Both the position numbers and the translations under genes were made by a program. The notes under the pieces are model-generated. The model was not told the origin of the DNA. It saw only the letters and a program-made list of their open reading frames with translations, and searched no databases. Shown here piece by piece: positions 34,288 to 41,669 of a DNA stretch of 42,219 nucleotides. This DNA comes from an uncultured Geobacter sp. (lineage in GTDB: Bacteria > Desulfobacterota > Desulfuromonadia > Geobacterales > Geobacteraceae). How positions within the stretch are numbered: position 1 is the stretch's first letter; every line of letters begins with the position of its first letter. The DNA is taken from the NCBI GenBank assembly GCA_903925075.1, contig CAIYDQ010000214.1, positions 1 to 42,219 on the forward strand, written 5' to 3'.

Positions 34288-34321
34288 AGGCACTTGCAAA
34301 CATCTTGCAGGTGCCTTTTTT
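34288..34321 (+). terminator. Intrinsic terminator of tRNA-Ala
   Basis: 12-bp stem (34288-34299 with 34305-34316) with one G-U pair, loop ACATC, followed by T6. It lies 8 nt after the CCA end. Confidence 0.93.
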
Positions 34322-34325
34322 GTTT

Positions 34326-34349
34326 GAGTGAACTTTTGAGTGAACTTTT
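34326..34349. repeat. Two 12-bp direct repeats beside the tRNA
   Basis: gagtgaactttt occurs twice head-to-tail just after the tRNA terminator. Short direct repeats at this place suit integrase arm-type binding sites of an attL, but could be incidental. The rest of the gap to 34616 contains no gene that I can support. Confidence 0.5.
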
Positions 34350-34616
34350 TGCCAAAACCCGCTGAAAAGATTGAGCGGAAAGGCCCGGCATTTTCCGCCC
34401 CTCGGTGCCCATGTCTACTACCCTTGGAGCCGTCGCCCTTTTGGGCGCTGGTTGCGCTCCCGGTCGGGTGGTCGCGGTGACGATCTCTACCCCCTGCCTG
34501 TACCTACCCCACGCACTCGACGTAGCACCCTTGATATTATATTAGAATCCTATTCACTCCGTTTCATTGATGCTAATGTCCTCATGGGAAAATAGCAAAA
34601 TAGCAAGGGGGGAATT

Positions 34617-35120
34617 ATGAAACGGATTTTGTCGGCTTTGACGGTGTGTACGGTGTTGGCGGGGTGCGTATCACTGAAACTCCCGGACACGACACCAGTA
34701 GAAAATGCAACATACCAGGAAACTATTGATGTACCCGGCAAATCTCAACAACAGTTATTCGAGAAGTCAAAACAGTGGCTTGCGTTAACCTTTGTATCTT
34801 CCAAAAAAGTTATTGAGTACGAAAACGCAGCAGAGGGGCGGATCATCGGCAATGGGTCGAGCGTCGTATATTTTATATCAGAGGGCGCGTTAACCGGGAA
34901 AATGATGTTCCCCCAAAATGCCGGGTTTACGCTGGTCGAAGATATCAAAGATGGAAAGGTTCGAATGGTAGTGAACAATATTAGGCTGTCGGATGCCCAT
35001 GGTAACGGTGGGCCGGGCATTTACGCTGCTGCATGGGAACAGTTGCGCCCCAAATTAGTAGAACTCTGTAGCGGTCTAAAGACGTTTTTAACCTCAACGG
35101 CAAAAGCTGAAACTTGGTGA
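34617..35120 (+). CDS. DUF4468-like lipoprotein, cargo gene of the element
   Basis: 167 residues. A lipoprotein signal peptide MKRILSALTVCTVLAGC ends with the lipobox LAGC (Cys17), so it is an outer- or inner-membrane lipoprotein. The rest (VPGKSQQQLFEKSKQWLALTF, then VIEYENAAEGRIIGNG) follows the pattern of the DUF4468 family, a small alpha/beta fold of unknown role. AAGGGGGG precedes the ATG. It is the only rightward gene in the element and lower in GC than the core. That suits a moron-type cargo gene. It ends at a hairpin shared with the convergent phage cluster. Confidence 0.78.
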   Translation: MKRILSALTVCTVLAGCVSLKLPDTTPVENATYQETIDVPGKSQQQLFEKSKQWLALTFVSSKKVIEYENAAEGRIIGNGSSVVYFISEGALTGKMMFPQNAGFTLVEDIKDGKVRMVVNNIRLSDAHGNGGPGIYAAAWEQLRPKLVELCSGLKTFLTSTAKAETW

Positions 35121-35153
35121 CACCACGATTATCCGCCTGCATCCAACAATAGA

Positions 35154-35187
35154 AAGGCCGGGTTCCCTCTAGTGGGTTCCCGGCCTT
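35154..35187. terminator. Bidirectional terminator at the left end of the phage cluster
   Basis: Perfect 9-bp stem AAGGCCGGG/CCCGGCCTT (35154-35162 with 35179-35187), a TT/TT internal loop, then CCC/GGG. It lies between the convergent lipoprotein and 205-residue protein genes. The T run is short (TTCTT), while the minus side reads TTTCTATT. Confidence 0.75.
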
Positions 35188-35191
35188 CTTG

Positions 35192-35809
35192 CTATTCAGC
35201 GTCTTCGTCCGTCACGGCTTCCGGTTTCAGTAATTCAGGGTGCTTCCCCAGGTGGCGCTTTTCCTCTGTCGTCAGCAATCCGTGGCGCTTGAGGTACGCC
35301 GCTTGGCTCTCAAACGTAGGCGGGTCGGTCGGGTCAATCGCCAGCCCTTCAAAGTCGCCCTCCTTGTTGTTGCCTATTGGCTTTCCGTGAATGTCTTTTG
35401 CCCGGCCGTTGTAATAATCAGCGTCCCGTTGGCTAACCCATGAATTAGGTATGCCAAGGGTGAACTGAGCACAGTAATTCAGGCATAAATAGCATGGAGT
35501 ACCTACACCGCTGATCCGATCCCGGCGTTGGGTCTTGATAACCTCGAAGCGAGTTTTAGTGTCTTCAAGGGGTGCGTCAAAGATCCACCACGGCCCCGGT
35601 CTGCTACATGGCTTGTTTTCGATCCACCACTTCAAAACCTCGTCGCGGTTTTCGGTCCATAGCCCCTTGATTTCGTCCTTGCTCATAAAGTGACGGTCAA
35701 GCCAAGGGTCGCCAAGGGGGTCATTCCGATCATACAAGAAATTGATTTCGCCAGGGTTGAGCGCCGACACAATCCGGCTCCGGGGTGTCCTCTTCCTATT
35801 GGTTGCCAT
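35192..35809 (-). CDS. Phage-type hypothetical protein downstream of terS
   Basis: 205 residues, rich in Trp and charged residues, no signal or membrane segment. Segments such as RSRIVSALNPGEINFLY, WWIFDAPLEDTKTRF, PNSWVSQRDADYYNGRAKDIHGKPIG and a C-terminal HGLLTTEEKRHLGKHPELL recur in phage hypothetical proteins found beside small terminases, to my knowledge. Function unknown. GGGAGGTGAT is just before the ATG and overlaps the terS stop region, so the two are translated together. It is the last gene of the leftward cluster. Confidence 0.75.
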   Translation of the reverse strand: MATNRKRTPRSRIVSALNPGEINFLYDRNDPLGDPWLDRHFMSKDEIKGLWTENRDEVLKWWIENKPCSRPGPWWIFDAPLEDTKTRFEVIKTQRRDRISGVGTPCYLCLNYCAQFTLGIPNSWVSQRDADYYNGRAKDIHGKPIGNNKEGDFEGLAIDPTDPPTFESQAAYLKRHGLLTTEEKRHLGKHPELLKPEAVTDEDAE

Positions 35810-35813
35810 GGTA

Positions 35814-36137
35814 TCACCTCCCTGCCGGTCGGCCAGCTCGTTCCTGTAAAGGCTCCAAGTCCAGATTCAGCGCCTTGAGTGCCGCCAGCATCGCGGCCCG
35901 GCTGTCACGCTCCGTGACGGTGAGGGGGTGGGCCTTCTTCTGATCGAAGCGGTCTGTAACCTGCAACCCCTCGACGGCAATTACCGCCTGAGCGCCCCGC
36001 ATCCTCTCGAATGCCTCAAGCGCCGTTTGCAGGATCAAAAGCCCGGCCTCGTCCTCGATCTGGTATTCCTTCATCAGCCTATCCCATAGGGCGCGTGCCT
36101 CGGTAGTCAGGTGCTTAGGTGCTTTGGTCTTGCTCAT
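35814..36137 (-). CDS. Phage terminase small subunit, P27 family
   Basis: 107 residues. The pattern HLTTEARALWDRLMKEYQIEDEAGLLIL (about 8-36) and PLTVTERDSRAAMLAALKALNLDLEPL (about 75-101) is that of P27-type TerS, which recognises DNA for packaging. GGAGG lies 6 nt before the ATG. No large terminase is present in the element. Such a lone terS next to an HNH gene is how satellites redirect a helper phage's packaging. The 108-bp gap to the HNH gene contains no other gene. Confidence 0.85.
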   Translation of the reverse strand: MSKTKAPKHLTTEARALWDRLMKEYQIEDEAGLLILQTALEAFERMRGAQAVIAVEGLQVTDRFDQKKAHPLTVTERDSRAAMLAALKALNLDLEPLQERAGRPAGR

Positions 36138-36245
36138 TTTGTGCCTCCATATTTTTTTAAAGGAAAACCTTTGTTTCGCGTGAATTGTGGCTATGGCACG
36201 TTGTAGCTATAGAGCGACTAAGAGATTTTGGTCCCCCCCCACCCC

Positions 36246-36680
36246 CTACCGCCAATGGTGGCCCCGGTCCATCGGCACGCCGTCAACCCCGCACGCTTGC
36301 CCCACTTTCGCCTTGCCCTTGGCGTTCCCATACCCGCCATCGTCCGCCGCCGTCTTCCTTGAGTGGCAGGAGACACACAACCCTTGCAAGTTGTCCTGGT
36401 CATAGAACAAAGTCAGGTCGCCCTTGTGCGGTATGATGTGATCGCAGGTTGTAGCGACGACAAGCCGCCCCTGTTTCTCGCACTCAGTGCACAGCGGGCG
36501 GTCCCGTAACACCATTGCCCTGATCTTCTTCCATTGCGTGCTGTAAAGGTGTAGGTGCTGGTTGTCGCGCCTCGATTGACTCTGTTGCCGCTGCTCCTTT
36601 TGGTGCGCCTCGCATCGTCCGCCATCGGTGAGCGCCCGGCATCCGGGGTGTGTGCATGGTCTCTTCGGCCTTACTGGCAT
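36246..36680 (-). CDS. HNH endonuclease, phage packaging type
   Basis: 144 residues. An N-terminal Cys pair (CTHPGC) and the core HNH fold with zinc Cys pairs: LCTEC (about 63-67), CDHIIPHKGDLTLFYDQDNLQGLC (about 78-102) and CHSRKT (about 105-110). The DHIIPH...N...H series is the catalytic HNH pattern. HNH proteins next to terminase genes assist cos cleavage during DNA packaging. AAGGAG is 8 nt before the ATG. It is followed by terS. Nuclease target unknown. Confidence 0.9.
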   Translation of the reverse strand: MPVRPKRPCTHPGCRALTDGGRCEAHQKEQRQQSQSRRDNQHLHLYSTQWKKIRAMVLRDRPLCTECEKQGRLVVATTCDHIIPHKGDLTLFYDQDNLQGLCVSCHSRKTAADDGGYGNAKGKAKVGQACGVDGVPMDRGHHWR

Positions 36681-36742
36681 TGGTCAAGCTCCTTGTCATA
36701 GGTGAAGGTGCCGCCGACTCAACGCCAGCGGCACCCGTTCGA

Positions 36743-37042
36743 TTACCGCATGAAAGCCGTTTCATAGCCCCAGCAACCACACTTGAGCGCGTGAGCAACG
36801 GCGTTAAGGTTCTGATACAGCCCAGCAACCGCCCATTCGGAAGGACCAACCATGTCATCAGGTACGGTGCCGCCGTTCTTCTCCGTGGCTTCCATGAATC
36901 GCCCCATGTCACTGATTACCGATTCTGCCATTGCAAGTTTCATCAAAAGCGTTTCGGTTGAAACAATGTCAGTTTCTTCGTCGGGTCCAACCTGAAACGC
37001 GCCGATGTAGTTCTGTGGAATGATCTTGCCTAAACTTTTCAT
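36743..37042 (-). CDS. Small hypothetical protein of the element
   Basis: 99 residues from the ATG at 37042, which has AAAGG 8 nt upstream; the frame extends further but reads unlike protein there. It contains QNYIGAFQVGPDEETDIVSTETLL and an acidic, helical C-terminal half with Cys-Gly-Cys (KCGCWGYE) near the end. I do not recognise it. It lies between primase and HNH genes. Confidence 0.55.
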   Translation of the reverse strand: MKSLGKIIPQNYIGAFQVGPDEETDIVSTETLLMKLAMAESVISDMGRFMEATEKNGGTVPDDMVGPSEWAVAGLYQNLNAVAHALKCGCWGYETAFMR

Positions 37043-37148
37043 TTTGATTTCCTTTCCCTTGTACGGCATTGCTGCCGGTGGTTGATAGGTGAGTGTGTCT
37101 TGATTGATAAAGTTCTGCTGTAAGCAAGCCTCGTTCGTCCTCATACTG

Positions 37149-38099
37149 CTAATGCCCGGTTGTGATCCTGTCAATTCGTCGCAACTCTCGCGCCGCTGCC
37201 GAATGATCGCCCTCATGATGTATCAAGGCATAAGCTCCAAACAGGCTGTAACACTTCCCGCACTGGAAGGGTGCCGCCTCCGGTGCGCTGCTGTGAATGT
37301 AGAGGCCCGCGTCCAAGACGCTGCCGGATATGCCGCGCTGCTTTCCGGGTCTGGTCCAATGGTTACGGAAGAAATGCGCCCAGCCCAAAGGCTCCAACAA
37401 ATCCGCCCAGGATGCACGCGCGTTGTAAACGTCGCCGGGTTTCGTGCTGATCGCTGCCCGGTCGGGTCCGGTCGGTGCCGGTGCCCTTGGTGCCGTGGTC
37501 GTCGGTAGTGCGGGGAAGTCTGCCGGGTCCAGGGTGCAGCCTGTCAGGTGTCGAAACTGATAGAGGGCTTCACCCCCAGGCGGGCACGCGGGGGAGTAGA
37601 AGAGTTGCCCCGGCTTCCGGGTCGCCGGGTCCAGGTGGCCGACGTGCTCTGTGAAATAGTTGATGATCCGTTCAAGGATCGGCTTAATCTCGCCCGTAAC
37701 CCCAACCGTAAGGGGAAGGTATGCGCGAAACTTCGGCACCTCTGCTGAATGGCTGTAGCTGGTGAAGACGACGGCCTCGAAGCAGTCAAGGGCTTCACAT
37801 AGGCCGTCGAACGTGTAGTGCCCGTCGTCCATATCGAGCGTTACCATGGACAGGCTGATTAGATCGCCCTGGTTACGGGTGCCGGGTCGTGAGTAGCGCC
37901 CGGCAATGATCGCGGGTCCGTCCTTCTGCCGGTCCTTGACGCTCTTCTCTGCCATCAGATACCGTTCGAGTGGTAGCGCCCCCCGGACGACTGGCACGCG
38001 GCACGACTCCACGAAAGCGCCCCAGGTGAGCGTGACCGGCTCCGGGTTCGTGTCGCTGAATGATTTGATTCTGCTTATCCTCAATATCTGGTTTTCCAT
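37149..38099 (-). CDS. AEP-type primase of the element
   Basis: 316 residues from the ATG at 38099 (GGGAG 6 nt upstream). The N-terminal 180 residues fit the archaeo-eukaryotic primase fold found in phage and plasmid replication proteins: VTLDMDDG (87-94) gives the catalytic Asp-x-Asp, followed by FTSYSHS (about 112-118) and PKFRAYLPL. The C-terminal part (about 220-316) is a small domain containing CGKC and HHEGDHSAAARELRRID, probably DNA-binding. It would make primers at the element's origin and act with the SF2 helicase encoded upstream. The 156-bp gap before the next gene has repeats of AAGCCCGG and GGTTAA that may be replication sites, a weak inference. Confidence 0.72.
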   Translation of the reverse strand: MENQILRISRIKSFSDTNPEPVTLTWGAFVESCRVPVVRGALPLERYLMAEKSVKDRQKDGPAIIAGRYSRPGTRNQGDLISLSMVTLDMDDGHYTFDGLCEALDCFEAVVFTSYSHSAEVPKFRAYLPLTVGVTGEIKPILERIINYFTEHVGHLDPATRKPGQLFYSPACPPGGEALYQFRHLTGCTLDPADFPALPTTTAPRAPAPTGPDRAAISTKPGDVYNARASWADLLEPLGWAHFFRNHWTRPGKQRGISGSVLDAGLYIHSSAPEAAPFQCGKCYSLFGAYALIHHEGDHSAAARELRRIDRITTGH

Positions 38100-38255
38100 T
38101 GGTGGCTCCCGAACCGCCGCCCGCTCCCCCTGTATCACTCCGTGGTGAGTGTTCCAGGTAAAGAGGGGTGGTTACTGGCAAAAGGTTCTTATGTTACTGC
38201 TACTGCTACTGGTTAGACCGGGCTTAGGCTCGGTAAAGCCGGGCTTAACCTTTGT

Positions 38256-38483
38256 TTAACCTCGGCTTTTAGGTCGCCCGCCCTTCTTCCCGTTTTCTGC
38301 CATCTTCCTTGAGTACTCCTTAGCCTCGGCAATGAGCGCCCGCGCATACTCGGTAGAGCCTTCGCCGCGTACAAGATCAAGCGACAGGGTGGACAACCAT
38401 GCTTCGTGCTGCCCTTTTTCTATCTGAAAGACCTGAGCGAGAAAGTCCGCTGTAGTCAGTTTTACGAAAAATGGTTTGCTCAT
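38256..38483 (-). CDS. Small basic hypothetical protein
   Basis: 75 residues. The C-terminal KKGGRPKSRG tail is basic and may bind nucleic acid; the first part (FFVKLTTADFLAQVFQIEKGQHEAWLSTLSLDLV) is a helical region seen in small phage proteins. Its ATG overlaps the stop of the preceding gene (ATGA), so it is translated with it. Function unknown. Confidence 0.65.
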   Translation of the reverse strand: MSKPFFVKLTTADFLAQVFQIEKGQHEAWLSTLSLDLVRGEGSTEYARALIAEAKEYSRKMAENGKKGGRPKSRG

Positions 38484-38734
38484 TTCTTCCCCTCGGCATG
38501 AAGCCTTACCGCAAGATCAAAGAACATGGCCGATGTGCGCGGGTCGTCCCGCCTATTCTCAGTCGCCCACCGTTCCCGGTACGCCTCCGCCGCCTTCTCG
38601 GTCGCGCAGTAATAAGTTTTGGTCACGTCGTCAATGACAACCGCCTCCCCGCCGTCCTGGTGGCACATCCACAAGTAAAGATTTGCCGGGGCGACCACCT
38701 GCCACTTGCCGTCAACGCGCCGCATTGCTCGCAT
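38480..38734 (-). CDS. Small hypothetical protein overlapping the helicase gene
   Basis: 84 residues from the ATG at 38734, chosen because AAGGGGGG lies 5 nt upstream; a TTG ten codons earlier is also open. It contains WQVVAPANLYLWMCHQDGGEAVVIDDVTKTYYCATEKAAEAYRER, a beta-rich region followed by a helix. Its 5' end overlaps the last 23 nt of the helicase gene and its stop overlaps the next ATG. Function unknown. Confidence 0.65.
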   Translation of the reverse strand: MRAMRRVDGKWQVVAPANLYLWMCHQDGGEAVVIDDVTKTYYCATEKAAEAYRERWATENRRDDPRTSAMFFDLAVRLHAEGKK

Positions 38735-40280
38735 GAGCGCCCCCCTTGCCCTTGTTCCAGGCAATGCGAAACGATCTGATCTTATTCGACACGTTTTTGG
38801 TAATTGGCACGTCGGGCATGTCCTCGAAGCGCCAACCGTTCGCCGGTTTCCTGCCGCCCGTCAAATCCCGAAAGAGGTAAAACGCCCGCTGTGGTGCGGT
38901 TTCGTGGTTGCCGTGCGCCCTGGTGTGAGCGCAGCACTGCTCGTAAAGGTGCCGGGCATCGTCAGCCAGCTTCTTACCGTTCAGTGTGATTTCCTGCATG
39001 ACTCCCGGTTGCACTTCAACCGTGCTCTGCTTCTTGGGCCGCTCGTAGCCGCAGCCGATGCATACCTTGCCGCAGGGTGAAAAACCGCACTCCGGGCATT
39101 TGGCCGGTTCCTTTTCCTCGTCGTCCTTGCGTACCGTCTTATCGAGCTGTTCGCCCATATCGAGTGAGGCTAGCCCGTTGAAAAAGACATCGCTGAAGTC
39201 GTCTGCAAACCGGACAATGTTGCCGCTGAAGTCGAGCAACAAACAATCATCCTTCCCGGTGTCGGGTGAACTTCGCAGCCCTCGGCCTATCATTTGAATG
39301 AAGGTAGAAAGCGATTTTCTGAGCGGGCGGCAATCACATACACAGGACACGTCCGGCACGTCAAAACCCTTGGCGAGTGCTTCCACCGAAATCAAGATCC
39401 TTATCTCACTGTCCGGTTTGTTGAACTCCCCCAGGATCGCGGCGCGGTCGTCGTCCTCGGTGGTTGCACAGAAGACTTCCGCCCGGTGTCCGGCGGCGTT
39501 GAACTGCCGGGCCATTTCTTCGCAATGGGCTATGGTCGCGCCGAAGATGATGGTTTTCCGGTCGGCGGCGTGCGTCTGCTGCTCCGTCACCACGTCGCCG
39601 ATGATCTCCATGCCGCGTTCTGCCGCCGCGCCATCGCTCCACTCGCCGCCGACAGTCTTAGCGCCTTGCATGTTGATCTTGGTGCAGGAGAAAACCCGCA
39701 TTGGCACCAAGATTCCCGCTTTCGTCAGTTCGTCGGCGGTCGTCGCGTTTGCCAGATTTGAATAGACCTGTCTCAGCCCCTTGGCAAACGGGGTGGCCGA
39801 TAAGCCCACCACATGTGCCTTGCACGTCAAAAGGTGGTTCCTGATCGCCGCGTACTGGGTGTGGGCCTCGTCAACTATGATAAGGTCGAAGTCGGCGGGG
39901 ATTCCCCGGCGCATCAGCGTTTGAGCCGACGCGATTTGAAAGGATTGCTCCAGGTCCATACGCGGGTTTTTCGCCTGGATGATTCCGTGCCGTAATCCAA
40001 GGCTGTCCGCTACCTTGGAGGTTTGGCCGACAAGGTTGGTCCGGTCGCAAATAAACAAGCATCGCCTGCCCTTCACGAGCGATTCCTTGACAAGAAACAG
40101 CGCAAGGATGGTCTTACCGCTGCCGGTCGGCATCATGAGCATCTGCCGCTTATGGCCCGCTGCCGCCGCCTCGCGGAGTACCCTGTGGGCCATCGTTTGG
40201 CACTCGCGTAACGTCGGGAATGGAAGGGCCGCATAATCCGGTTGGGGTGCCGGAAAGAGGTGTCTTGTTGTCGCGCTCAT
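38712..40280 (-). CDS. SF2 DEAH-box helicase with zinc ribbon
   Basis: 522 residues: Walker A PTGSGKT (51-57), DEAH (137-140), SATPF (161-165) and motif VI IQMIGRGLRS (328-337), the full set for a superfamily-2 helicase of the COG1061/Ssl2 type. A C-terminal Cys cluster (Cys395, 398, 403, 407, 410) forms a zinc ribbon not usual in cellular members but common in phage versions. It probably unwinds the element's DNA in replication together with the primase encoded downstream. The ATG overlaps the ParB-like gene's stop by 4 nt. Nothing suggests it belongs to a restriction system; no methylase or nuclease domain is present. Confidence 0.92.
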   Translation of the reverse strand: MSATTRHLFPAPQPDYAALPFPTLRECQTMAHRVLREAAAAGHKRQMLMMPTGSGKTILALFLVKESLVKGRRCLFICDRTNLVGQTSKVADSLGLRHGIIQAKNPRMDLEQSFQIASAQTLMRRGIPADFDLIIVDEAHTQYAAIRNHLLTCKAHVVGLSATPFAKGLRQVYSNLANATTADELTKAGILVPMRVFSCTKINMQGAKTVGGEWSDGAAAERGMEIIGDVVTEQQTHAADRKTIIFGATIAHCEEMARQFNAAGHRAEVFCATTEDDDRAAILGEFNKPDSEIRILISVEALAKGFDVPDVSCVCDCRPLRKSLSTFIQMIGRGLRSSPDTGKDDCLLLDFSGNIVRFADDFSDVFFNGLASLDMGEQLDKTVRKDDEEKEPAKCPECGFSPCGKVCIGCGYERPKKQSTVEVQPGVMQEITLNGKKLADDARHLYEQCCAHTRAHGNHETAPQRAFYLFRDLTGGRKPANGWRFEDMPDVPITKNVSNKIRSFRIAWNKGKGGAHASNAAR

Positions 40281-41236
40281 ATCGGCATACCTCCCGAATC
40301 GAGCTTGACGCGGTAAGGAGCAAGTTCTTTTTCCAGCATCTTGATTTGATAGTTCCGCTTTGAAAGCAGATTCAGAACTTCATTTTTTCCGTTCATGTAG
40401 CCGTCGCGGCTGCTGGTGAGCGTGGCAACCTGAGCCGTCAACATCTTGATCCGCTTCGCGGCCTCGGCGAGCTGGTCGTCAGCATCGAGCACTGCTCCTA
40501 TTGCCTTCTGCTCTGCAAGAAGCTCCTCGTTCATGACGGCCATCTCGTCACGATCCGCCTTCAGCTCGTCATACTCGGCCCTGGTAATCGTTACCATCTC
40601 CACCGTCGGCAACTCCGGTGCCGGGTGTGGTGCGGGCTTCGGCTCTTTCAGTATCGCGGGATTCTCTACCGCTGCCGCCCGGTCCTCTTTCGGTAGCTTG
40701 GCAATGGCCGCGCCTTGTTTGGCGGTGATCCTGCCATCTCTTACAGCTTCGCCCAGCCCCGCGATGTGTGCGGCCTTGGCGTGCTGAATGGTGCTCTTGG
40801 AAACGTCGGCCTCCTTCGCCATTTCGGACAATGTGCGAGGGGTGTTACCAAGTACCTCCCCTGTCATTGCCGCAGAAGTAGTCTGTAAACCTAGTTCACA
40901 CCCTCCGTGCTGGTTGCTGCCGACGGTCGCCCACTCACTGCAAGCGGTTACTGCCTCGGCACGCTGGGAGCCGGTCAGGTGCCGACGGTGAAGGTTGCGG
41001 GATACCACAAAAGCAACGGGGTCAGTTCCTTTCGGTAGGGTCGTGAACCTTGCCTGTACTCCAATCAACATACAGGCCGTGTATCGGTGCCAGCCATCGA
41101 GCACTTGCCCCGCATACAGGGTGATAGGATCGTGCAGCCCGTTTGCTGCAATGTCGGCGGTGAGGGTGGCGTGGTCGTCGGCGCTCATGCCAGGGAAGGC
41201 CGCGCTTAGCGGGTGCTGGGGGTAGGGTGCGCTCAT
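40277..41236 (-). CDS. ParB/Srx-fold DNA-binding protein
   Basis: 319 residues from the ATG at 41236 (AAGGGGG 7 nt upstream). The ParB N-terminal domain (about 15-85) has LTADIAANGLHDPITLYAGQVLDGWHRYTACMLIGV, with the GxxxRxxA-like helix replaced by DGWHRYTAC. An HTH-like centre follows (about 140-185, MAKEADVSKSTIQHAKAAHIAG). The C-terminal 110 residues form a long coiled coil (ELKADRDEMAVMNEELLAEQKAIGAV). Such phage ParB-like proteins act in replication or regulation; there is no ParA here, so it is not a partition pair. Its stop overlaps the helicase start. Confidence 0.87.
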   Translation of the reverse strand: MSAPYPQHPLSAAFPGMSADDHATLTADIAANGLHDPITLYAGQVLDGWHRYTACMLIGVQARFTTLPKGTDPVAFVVSRNLHRRHLTGSQRAEAVTACSEWATVGSNQHGGCELGLQTTSAAMTGEVLGNTPRTLSEMAKEADVSKSTIQHAKAAHIAGLGEAVRDGRITAKQGAAIAKLPKEDRAAAVENPAILKEPKPAPHPAPELPTVEMVTITRAEYDELKADRDEMAVMNEELLAEQKAIGAVLDADDQLAEAAKRIKMLTAQVATLTSSRDGYMNGKNEVLNLLSKRNYQIKMLEKELAPYRVKLDSGGMPI

Positions 41237-41394
41237 TCCGGCACCCCCTTGCACTTGCACACGGGACAGGGGGAAGGGCACGCGCAACCGGGCTTGCATT
41301 CGTAGGGGAGCTGGGGTAAATTCAGAACATGTTCAGTTACCGCGCCCTGAAGCCCTGCCGGATTGCCCCCGGTGGGGTTTCTTTGTTCGCTCAT
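41233..41394 (-). CDS. Tiny cysteine-rich protein between alpA and parB
   Basis: 53 residues, starting MSEQRNPTGG, with a cluster ECKPGCACPSPCPVCKCKG near the C-terminus: six Cys in 16 residues, separated by 3, 1, 3, 2 and 1 residues. Such spacing could hold a zinc cluster or be metallothionein-like. Its ATG is two bases after the alpA stop and its stop overlaps the parB ATG (ATGA), so it sits tightly in the operon. It is shorter than usual ORF cut-offs. AGGTG is about 11 nt upstream, a weak site; coupling to alpA may supply ribosomes. Confidence 0.65.
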   Translation of the reverse strand: MSEQRNPTGGNPAGLQGAVTEHVLNLPQLPYECKPGCACPSPCPVCKCKGVPE

Positions 41395-41396
41395 GG

Positions 41397-41585
41397 CTAG
41401 ACACCTACCGTTTGGCGGGATTCAAGCCATGCGTCAACCTCGGACGCAAGCCAGCCGACACGGCCCGGCGAAAGCTGCCGACGTTTGGGGAAGGAACCGG
41501 TCTTTTCCATTCGCCAGATTGTTACATTTGATACGGGGATTTTTTCAAGAAGGGTTTTCCGAAGATAATACAGTGCGGTACTCAT
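41397..41585 (-). CDS. alpA: AlpA-family (MerR-like HTH) regulator
   Basis: 62 residues forming a single excisionase/AlpA-type winged helix (about 8-55): IPVSNVTIWRMEKTGSFPKRRQLSPGRVGWLASEVDAWLESR is the family signature. In Gram-negative phage satellites AlpA is the master activator induced by helper phage; in CP4-57 it activates the integrase. AAGGAG is 7 nt before the ATG. The site lies in one arm of a hairpin (41589-41626), so translation may be controlled. Confidence 0.9.
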   Translation of the reverse strand: MSTALYYLRKTLLEKIPVSNVTIWRMEKTGSFPKRRQLSPGRVGWLASEVDAWLESRQTVGV

Positions 41586-41588
41586 AGT

Positions 41589-41626
41589 TAATCTCCTTTT
41601 CGTGTCGTTTCACAAGAAGGAGATTA
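41589..41626 (-). promoter_or_regulatory. Inverted repeat covering the alpA ribosome-binding site
   Basis: Perfect 10-bp arms TAATCTCCTT and AAGGAGATTA, 18 nt apart. On the alpA mRNA the 3' arm is the AAGGAG ribosome site itself, so the hairpin would hide it. As DNA it could also be a dimer operator. Both readings are inference from sequence. Confidence 0.55.
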
Positions 41627-41669
41627 AATCTGACTTGATTTTAAGTGGTCAGCACTTGTAATTTATTTG

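Noticed and set aside
34215-34412. 65-residue ORF on the minus strand over tRNA-Ala (SGIEPLTYALRTHRSPS)
   Set aside because: It is the antisense of the tRNA and its terminator; such ORFs are common mis-annotations at tRNA sites.
38712-40280. Restriction or defence helicase
   Set aside because: No nuclease or methylase domain, and its neighbours are replication genes of the element.
40277-41236. ParA/ParB partition system
   Set aside because: No ParA ATPase gene is present; only a ParB-like domain with an unusual helix.
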